This document shows, piece by piece, positions 5,587 through 10,170 of a stretch of 10,170 bases of DNA (positions are counted from its first letter, which is position 1; each line of letters begins with the position of its first letter). The notes beneath the pieces were generated by a model. It did no database searches. It had not been told where the DNA came from and saw only the letters and a list, made by a program, of their open reading frames with translations. The stretch is from the NCBI GenBank assembly GCA_964445815.1, contig CAYULW010000015.1, positions 1-10,170 on the forward strand, written 5' to 3'. The DNA comes from CAYULW01 sp964445815 (lineage in GTDB: Bacteria > Bacteroidota > Bacteroidia > Flavobacteriales_E > Vicingaceae). The translations under genes and the position numbers were made by a program.

Positions 5587-6618
5587 ATGTGGTCCTTATA
5601 TATAAATCTAGTTAGCTTAACTACTTCACTAATTGTATTACTAGCTTTTTTTTTAATACCAGCTAGGACTAAAGAAAGAAACATCTACTTAATTGTTCTA
5701 TTATTAGCAATTGTAGTTCATTCTATTTCCGAGCTTTTTTTTCATTTTCAATTTTATAGCATTGTAATCTTTTCAGTATTCGCTACCTCTATGGTAGTTA
5801 TTTTGGGACCGGCATTGTATTTCTATTGTAGAAATCTTTTTGAGATGCCAACAAAGGGCTTTTTATGGCATATTTTGATCAGTAATATAGGGCTCTGTAT
5901 TATATGGGGGTTGGTGTTAAGTCGTCAATATTTGGTTCCTCAATGGCTTTTAAGCACTTATTATTCTACAATACTATTCGGCTATCTTTTAGCTGTTTTG
6001 AATTTATTAAATAAGCAAAAACCAAAGCAACATGCTTCATGGCTAAAAACAATTGGAGTTGGGTCAGGGGTACTTATCATTCTACATTTGGTAGAGGTGG
6101 TTTGGATTAATCTAAAACTCGAGTCAGCTGCAGAAATAGCAGTGATTAATACTTCAGTACAAAATATTTTTACAACATTGTTTTTATTAATAGTTATTCG
6201 ACAAATTATTAAAAGCCCTCAAACCTTCTCGCGAGTTCAAATTAGAATACCTTATAAGATAAACTCAGTTGAATTTGATCAAGAGGAATTAGATTCGATT
6301 CTATCTTATGTAGAAGGTAAAAAAGCCTATAGAAATCCAGATTTGAAAATCTTGTCGATATCTGAGGAAACTGGTTTGAATAGCGGTCAAATATCAAAGA
6401 TTGTTAACAATACTTTTCAAAAAAATATTAATGATTGGTTAAATGATTATAGAATTGAAGAGGCAAAAGAGTATTTGTTAGAATCTTCATTGACGATTCA
6501 GGAGATTTACTTTGAAGTAGGATTTAATTCAAAGTCAGCTTTTAATAATGCATTTAAGAAAAGATTAGGCGATACACCCACTGGATACCGAGCAAAATTG
6601 GTTTCAAATCATGAATAA
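5587..6618 (+). CDS. Membrane-bound AraC-family transcriptional regulator (7TM + HTH)
   Basis: The protein has 343 residues. Seven hydrophobic helices fill the N-terminal two thirds (about 5-24, 32-52, 57-80, 93-111, 121-140, 153-174, 187-207). A linker follows (208-235), then a C-terminal double helix-turn-helix AraC DNA-binding domain (about 236-340). The first HTH is in 'LSISEETGLNSGQISKIVNN'. The second carries the AraC signature 'EVGFNSKSAFNNAFKKRLGD' followed by 'TPTGYR' (310-335). This architecture is common in Bacteroidota and places the DNA-binding domain at the inner face of the cytoplasmic membrane, so the helices may sense a ligand, lipid state or partner. ATG 5587 is the only sensible start and gives the full first helix. 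A gap of 47 bp to the next gene on the same strand suggests one transcript, and the likely targets are its own neighbours (inference). The right end of the IS lies only about 66 bp upstream, so its promoter region is short or IS-derived. Confidence 0.9.
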   Translation: MWSLYINLVSLTTSLIVLLAFFLIPARTKERNIYLIVLLLAIVVHSISELFFHFQFYSIVIFSVFATSMVVILGPALYFYCRNLFEMPTKGFLWHILISNIGLCIIWGLVLSRQYLVPQWLLSTYYSTILFGYLLAVLNLLNKQKPKQHASWLKTIGVGSGVLIILHLVEVVWINLKLESAAEIAVINTSVQNIFTTLFLLIVIRQIIKSPQTFSRVQIRIPYKINSVEFDQEELDSILSYVEGKKAYRNPDLKILSISEETGLNSGQISKIVNNTFQKNINDWLNDYRIEEAKEYLLESSLTIQEIYFEVGFNSKSAFNNAFKKRLGDTPTGYRAKLVSNHE

Positions 6619-6665
6619 GTACTGCGAAGTGCCAATTTTAATTTCTTTTTGAATAAAAATAATTT

Positions 6666-7955
6666 ATGAATCTCTTAAAGCCCCTATCATTTTCTGTAAT
6701 TCTTTTTATTCTAGTTATATCTTGTAAAAAAGAAGACGATGTTGTTATTTCCGAACCAGCTAAAGAAGTAGAGTTAATTTCAAATTTAACACTTGATGCT
6801 TCTGTTAATTTAGATTCTGTTATAGTTAATGAGGAAGTAGTATTTACAATTAAATTATCTAATTCTGGTCCGTCTAAGGCAACAGATGTTATTGTCATGA
6901 ATTATCTTCCTGATGGATATGATTTAAAAAATTATGACATTTCAGATTCAAGCACTTTCGATTCCAACAATGGAGAATGGATAATTGATGAATTGGCAGC
7001 CGATTCAGCAATTTATTTAAACTTAGTTTCGACCATTAATTCTTCTGGGAATTATGTTTTTAGAACCGAAGTTATTGCTTCAAAGAATAAAGACCCAAAT
7101 TCAATCCCAAACAATGACAATCCACTTGAAGATGATCAAGACTCTGCAATGGCAAAATTGCAACTTATTCGAGTAAGCACCTATGCTGTAATTAAGGCCG
7201 GAGATGGATTAACTATAGACTTAGCAGGTAATTTATATGCTGCAAATTTTGGTCAATCAAAAGTCTATAAAATCGACAACAATGCTGTTGTAAGTGCATT
7301 TATTAGTAATCAGCCAGGTTCTGCAGGTATGGTTTTCGATGATCAAGGAATCTTGAATTTGGCAAACTATAATAGTGCACAAATTGTAAGGATTGATCAA
7401 AGTGGAAATGTTCTTAATGTTCTTGCTTCTGGTGTAGCCAACCCAATAGCATTAGATTTTAATTCTCAGGGTGTATTATTTACTAATAATAATTATAACA
7501 ATGCCATAACAAGTATAAGTCAAGCTGGAGTTAAAAATATAATTTATACAAGTACATTCAATAATAGCAGTTTAACATTAGATGAAAATGATAATGTATA
7601 TGTCTCTGATTATAATTCTGGAGTAATAAAAAAGATAGATTCGCAAACACGAAGTGAAAGCACATTTACAACTCTTCCTATTGTTAATGGAGGTATTGGC
7701 TTCATTATTTATTCTCATGGTTACTTTTTTGCTAGTGCAATAAGCGATAACGTTATATATATGATTGACGAAAAAGGAAATTATAAAAAGATTGCAGGAA
7801 CAGAAGGAGTGTCAGGAAAAGCGGACGGTACAGGAGATGTTGCCACATTTGATAAGCCTAATGGAATGGTTACCTCGGCAGATGGAAAAACATTATTTGT
7901 AGCTCAACAGGGCAATCATTTCGGGATTAGAAAAATCACTGGATATAGGAAGTAA
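6666..7955 (+). CDS. Surface lipoprotein with DUF11 domain and NHL-type beta-propeller
   Basis: The protein has 429 residues. The signal peptide ends in a lipobox 'LVISC', so Cys20 is lipidated. The next residues, KKEDD, resemble the acidic/lysine surface-export signal described for Bacteroidota lipoproteins, so outer-leaflet display is likely. Residues ~42-165 are a DUF11-like Ig fold: 'VFTIKLSNSGPSKATDVIV', then 'LPDGYDL', then the typical closing 'DPNSIPNNDNPLEDDQDSA'. Residues ~172-429 contain repeated blades of the form 'ltlDengNvYVsdynsg.IkKId', ending in an NHL motif 'GKADGTGDVATFDKPNGM' (384-401). NHL propellers bind proteins, glycans or nucleic acids, and a few are hydrolases or lyases. 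No catalytic set is evident here. The gene follows the AraC gene by 47 bp and precedes the CxC protein by 35 bp, so an operon is probable. The propeller is related in motif to that of the convergent T9SS protein. Confidence 0.87.
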   Translation: MNLLKPLSFSVILFILVISCKKEDDVVISEPAKEVELISNLTLDASVNLDSVIVNEEVVFTIKLSNSGPSKATDVIVMNYLPDGYDLKNYDISDSSTFDSNNGEWIIDELAADSAIYLNLVSTINSSGNYVFRTEVIASKNKDPNSIPNNDNPLEDDQDSAMAKLQLIRVSTYAVIKAGDGLTIDLAGNLYAANFGQSKVYKIDNNAVVSAFISNQPGSAGMVFDDQGILNLANYNSAQIVRIDQSGNVLNVLASGVANPIALDFNSQGVLFTNNNYNNAITSISQAGVKNIIYTSTFNNSSLTLDENDNVYVSDYNSGVIKKIDSQTRSESTFTTLPIVNGGIGFIIYSHGYFFASAISDNVIYMIDEKGNYKKIAGTEGVSGKADGTGDVATFDKPNGMVTSADGKTLFVAQQGNHFGIRKITGYRK

Positions 7956-7990
7956 TGATAATATCAATTCCTTTGAAAATTATATAGACT

Positions 7991-8608
7991 TTGAGACAGA
8001 TTGTATTATTAGTGGGCTTAGTTATTTCTTTACATCAAATAAAAGCGTGCAGTTGCAGTACTACAAACAGTACCTTTTTAACATCTATTGCGGAATTTAC
8101 TGCTGAAGTTAAAGTTGTTCAGATTGATACTTTATCAAATTCTAATGACCCATATTGGTCGCCAATATTAACCAGGTTAAAGGTGGTGAGAATTTTTAAT
8201 TCAAGCGCAAAAGTTGAATATGTTTGGATGCGAAATGCAAGTGGAACAGACTGCGAAAGAGGATTGTTTCCTGACAGTATAGGTCAGAAATATATAATAA
8301 CAGGTCAATTGTTTGATATTGATTATTATCAAAAGAGGGTAGAAAATGCCACGAACATTCCTTTATTACAAGCAACTACTTGTGGAGTAACAATTTTACA
8401 CATTAAAGATGGGTATGTTTATGGGGAAATCACTGTAAACAAACGCGCTCAAATACAAAGTAAATATAATGAGCTACTACTAGAGAACGAATCTCAGGCT
8501 AAAGCTTATATAAAGAATGTGTATTCTTCTGCATATCATCCAGATAGAGTTCAGTCAATAAAACTAGAGGACTTTTATCAACTCCTCAAGCCCACACAAC
8601 TTGAATAA
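7991..8608 (+). CDS. Small secreted protein with TIMP/netrin-like CxC N-terminus, TTG start
   Basis: The protein has 205 residues. The start is a TTG at 7991: an in-frame TAG lies two codons upstream (7985-7987), the next ATG is residue 80, and only this start gives a complete signal peptide (MRQIVLLVGLVISLHQIKA). Cleavage after Ala19 would leave a mature N-terminus Cys-Ser-Cys. The protein has exactly four cysteines, Cys20, Cys22, Cys88 and Cys131. This is the pattern of N-TIMP-like domains, where the CxC pair is disulfide-bonded to two distal cysteines. The segment 'FTAEVKVVQID...' with 'LTRLKVVRIF' is the expected OB-fold strand pair. A lipoprotein reading (Cys20 lipidated) is less likely because -3 is Ile and -2 is Lys. 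In eukaryotes this fold inhibits metalloproteases; the bacterial role is unknown. It is probably co-transcribed with the propeller lipoprotein. Confidence 0.75.
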   Translation: MRQIVLLVGLVISLHQIKACSCSTTNSTFLTSIAEFTAEVKVVQIDTLSNSNDPYWSPILTRLKVVRIFNSSAKVEYVWMRNASGTDCERGLFPDSIGQKYIITGQLFDIDYYQKRVENATNIPLLQATTCGVTILHIKDGYVYGEITVNKRAQIQSKYNELLLENESQAKAYIKNVYSSAYHPDRVQSIKLEDFYQLLKPTQLE

Positions 8609-8638
8609 TTAACTTCCATTACTTTTTAATTATTTTTT
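8604..8638 (+). terminator. Weak AT-only hairpin with T-tract at the end of the plus-strand unit
   Basis: AATAATTAA (8604-8612) overlaps the stop codon of the CxC gene and pairs with TTAATTATT (8626-8634) across a 13-base loop. T residues continue to 8638. The stem has no G-C pairs, so it is a weak candidate. It overlaps the last codons of the convergent propeller gene, leaving only 10 bp between the two stop codons. Confidence 0.3.
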
Positions 8639-9743
8639 GGGTAACAATTGTATTGTTATTGATCATCCTTAAAAGATATATCCCAGAATGCAGTTGATCT
8701 AAATTTATGGAGACATGACGGCCATTTTTATCTTCAGATAAAACTAATTGACCATTTAAGTTATAAATTTCAATTGTTGATTTACCATGATCTTTCAAAT
8801 TAATGTAACACAAATCATCTATTGGGTTTGGATAAATGGACTCTATTGAATTGATGAATTCAGTTTCCCCTACTGTTTGTGAGAGTACGATTCTTCTTAA
8901 ACGTCTTATGTTACCCACATCCGTAATATATAAAGTGTCTTCACTAGAGGTAAATGCAATTCCTAATGGACTATTAAACTTTGCTAAACCAATTGGGCCA
9001 TCTAAGAAGCCTTGTGTAGAGCCACTATATGTGCTTATTACGCCTTGAGAATTGATTTTCATAATCTTTCTGTTTGAACCGGTAGCTGCATATATAGAGG
9101 AGTCTTTATGTCTAAAAGTCATATTCCCGATTCCAAAACCTAGACTAACCCAATGTTGAAGGCTACTATCAAGTGAGTTTACTTTGTATAAGTTCTGATT
9201 AGAATGAACTATAAGTTCACCCAGATGATTTATGGTAATCGCTTGCGGCCTAATAAGCGCAGATGAGTCAACATAGATCGATAAGTTACCAGTTGAGCTT
9301 ATTTTATGAATCCAATGTCCAGCCGCTCCTTGATAAGTGCCCCAATTTGTTATGTAGATATTCTCTAATGAATCAATCGCAATTCCTGCAGGGCCATGCA
9401 AACCTGTAGCAATAACCGTAGAGATGCTTGTGTTCAAGTTATAAGAGGAAACAGTTCCGTTATCAAAGTTTGTTACTATAAGAAGTGAATCTCTATAAGA
9501 TGCAATGTTTATTGGCCCTGAAAAACCTAACGCAAAATTTGGATTGTATGAATTCAAATTGATATCATATTTTCCTATTTGAATTCCTCCCACTAGCCCT
9601 CCAGAAGAGGTATATATATTGCCAGTTGGGTCTACATACAAGCCATCTACAATTTTTGGGTGAGAATGAACTATGGTTTCAACAAATTGGGCTTGAAGAT
9701 GAAAAGAAAAAATTAGCAGAAATAGAAAAAACTGAAGCTTCAT
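8619..9743 (-). CDS. Secreted NHL-type beta-propeller protein with T9SS sorting tail
   Basis: The protein has 374 residues. A Sec signal peptide is clear at 1-19 (MKLQFFLFLLIFSFHLQAQ). Residues ~22-288 form a beta-propeller with recurring blade signatures: 'GLYVDPTGNIYTSS', 'GPAGIAIDSLENIYITNWG', 'RPQAITINHLGELIVHSN'. It closes with a strong NHL motif 'GFLDGPIGLAKFNSPLGIAF' (245-264) followed by 'LYITDVGNIRRLRRI'. Residues ~300-374 are a type A T9SS C-terminal domain beginning 'IESIYPNPIDDLCYINL', with 'IEIYNLNGQLVLSE' and ending 'QKIIKK'. The protein should be exported by Sec and then T9SS to the surface or medium. It is convergent with the AraC/lipoprotein/CxC unit and shares the propeller theme with the lipoprotein there. 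No catalytic residues can be named, so binding or scaffolding is the default view. Confidence 0.88.
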   Translation of the reverse strand: MKLQFFLFLLIFSFHLQAQFVETIVHSHPKIVDGLYVDPTGNIYTSSGGLVGGIQIGKYDINLNSYNPNFALGFSGPINIASYRDSLLIVTNFDNGTVSSYNLNTSISTVIATGLHGPAGIAIDSLENIYITNWGTYQGAAGHWIHKISSTGNLSIYVDSSALIRPQAITINHLGELIVHSNQNLYKVNSLDSSLQHWVSLGFGIGNMTFRHKDSSIYAATGSNRKIMKINSQGVISTYSGSTQGFLDGPIGLAKFNSPLGIAFTSSEDTLYITDVGNIRRLRRIVLSQTVGETEFINSIESIYPNPIDDLCYINLKDHGKSTIEIYNLNGQLVLSEDKNGRHVSINLDQLHSGIYLLRMINNNTIVTQKIIKK

Positions 9744-9772
9744 GATTTTAGATTAATTTTTAGTTATTATTC

Positions 9773-9793
9773 GATTCGTGAATAAAACGAATC
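9773..9793 (-). promoter_or_regulatory. Inverted repeat in the leader/promoter of the T9SS propeller gene
   Basis: GATTCGT (9773-9779) and ACGAATC (9787-9793) form a perfect 7-bp inverted repeat with a 7-base spacer. It can be extended by ATTAT/ATAAT after a 2-base bulge. It lies 30-50 bp upstream of the minus-strand ATG at 9743, which fits an operator or a 5' leader hairpin. No T-tract follows on the minus strand. Function is inferred from position only. Confidence 0.35.
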
Positions 9794-9840
9794 ATAATTG
9801 GATGTAACAAACTAATTGTAAAAGGGAAAAATTAAGGTAC

Positions 9841-9876
9841 TGACTTATGAAATAGAACCGATTTCATAATAAGTCA
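9841..9876. repeat. Long imperfect hairpin upstream of the T9SS propeller gene
   Basis: TGACTTATGAAAT (9841-9853) pairs with ATTTCA-TAA-TAAGTCA (9861-9876): thirteen base pairs with a 3-base bulge and a 7-base loop. There is no adjacent T-tract on either strand, so it is not a typical terminator. It sits about 100-130 bp upstream of the propeller ATG. Confidence 0.5.
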
Positions 9877-10059
9877 CGAGCATGTTACTCTTAGTTTTCT
9901 CTATGGTCCATTCATTTTGAAATTGGAAAACAGTAGAAATAGCAATGAATGAGAATTCTTGCTTTGTTTAAGATTTTTTCCAAGTGTTTGGTTTAACCAA
10001 AATACCTGAAATCATACAGATTGTGTCTTGATGAATTTTTGATTATAAGCCTTCAAAAC

Positions 10060-10096
10060 AAAAAAACCTCAACATTTCTGAAGAGGCTCTCTAGTA
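10060..10096 (-). terminator. Terminator-like hairpin on the minus strand
   Basis: On the minus strand CCTC-TT-CA-GAAA-TG-TT-GAGG is followed directly by TTTTTTTG. The outer four pairs are G/C rich and the stem has a 2x2 internal loop. The U-tract and position suggest it ends a minus-strand gene entering from the right of the window. Confidence 0.5.
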
Positions 10097-10124
10097 CAAG
10101 GAAACCGACAAATATCGAACTTTA

Positions 10125-10170
10125 TTATGCAGGATGTGGACATAATTCTACACCATGCAAAGCTTGTGGG
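10125..10170 (-). CDS. Possible last codons of a minus-strand gene cut by the window edge
   Basis: A minus-strand frame is open from the window edge for 14 codons (PQALHGVELCPHPA) and stops at TAA (10125-10127), about 30 bp before a terminator-like hairpin. Too little is visible to recognise a family. A plus-strand frame across the same bases is also open (S-T-R-K-P-T-N...CKACG), so the strand is not certain. The terminator favours the minus strand. Confidence 0.2.
   Translation of the reverse strand, partial: PQALHGVELCPHPA

Larger units (their letters stand above)
9744..10066. other. Non-coding interval upstream of the propeller gene
   Basis: I find no credible reading frame here on either strand. 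The stretch holds the inverted repeats at 9773-9793 and 9841-9876, an 8-bp inverted repeat CATTCATT/AATGAATG (9909-9916 and 9944-9951), and a near-palindrome TTTGGTT-T-AACCAAA (9987-10001). A clear TTG/TAnnTTTG promoter pair for the propeller gene is not visible. The density of inverted repeats would suit a regulatory region or an unannotated small RNA, but AT-rich sequence also produces such repeats by chance. Confidence 0.4.

Noticed and set aside
6638..6898. Minus-strand frame of 86 codons over the lipoprotein start
   Set aside because: It overlaps the signal peptide and DUF11 part of the lipoprotein and has no motif.
8836..9048. Plus-strand frame of 70 codons within the T9SS propeller gene
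   Set aside because: It is antisense to the NHL motif and the start of the sorting domain.
1..10170. CRISPR array, toxin-antitoxin or phage-defence genes
   Set aside because: No regularly spaced direct repeats, and no nuclease, toxin or defence-type domains, were found in any intact gene.

Overview
The window looks like a chromosomal piece from a low-GC member of the Bacteroidota (Flavobacteriia/Cytophagia-like). The evidence is two type IX secretion (T9SS) C-terminal sorting domains of the form 'I(F/Y)PNP...', a lipoprotein with a Bacteroidota-style surface-export signature after the lipobox Cys, a 7-TM membrane-bound AraC-family regulator, a MAM/Ig-like adhesin-type protein, and little sign of Shine-Dalgarno sites.

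Layout. (1) 2-2101 (+): 3' part of a large secreted MAM/Ig-like multidomain protein with a T9SS tail, ended by a strong hairpin terminator (2119-2150). That terminator can also serve the convergent gene. (2) 2217-3032 and 3117-4211 (both -): a class I SAM-dependent methyltransferase and a four-helix membrane class III nucleotidyl cyclase. (3) 4212-5586: a gene-poor, decayed stretch. It holds a minus-strand terminator, small coding remnants on both strands, and a dead IS3-family element (about 4618-5520). The element has recognisable inverted repeats, a frameshifted orfA, and an orfB that has lost the whole DDE catalytic core. A perfect 34-bp palindrome lies between its left end and orfA. (4) 5587-8608 (+): a probable transcription unit of three genes with gaps of 47 and 35 bp. 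These are a 7-TM AraC regulator, a DUF11/NHL beta-propeller surface lipoprotein, and a small secreted protein with the CxC N-terminus of TIMP/netrin-like folds. (5) 8619-9743 (-): a convergent secreted NHL beta-propeller with a T9SS tail. (6) 9744-10170: no complete gene. It holds several inverted repeats, a minus-strand terminator-like hairpin, and perhaps the last codons of a gene entering from the right.

How the genes may work together. The most coherent unit is 5587-9743: a membrane-embedded transcription factor beside three predicted cell-surface or secreted proteins, two of which carry related NHL propellers but use different export and anchoring routes. This suggests surface recognition or sensing, but no substrate can be read from the sequence. 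The cyclase and methyltransferase look like independent housekeeping or signalling genes. I found no CRISPR array, rRNA, complete tRNA or recognisable defence system. The best candidates for something undescribed are the AraC/propeller/CxC cluster and the palindrome in the IS remnant.
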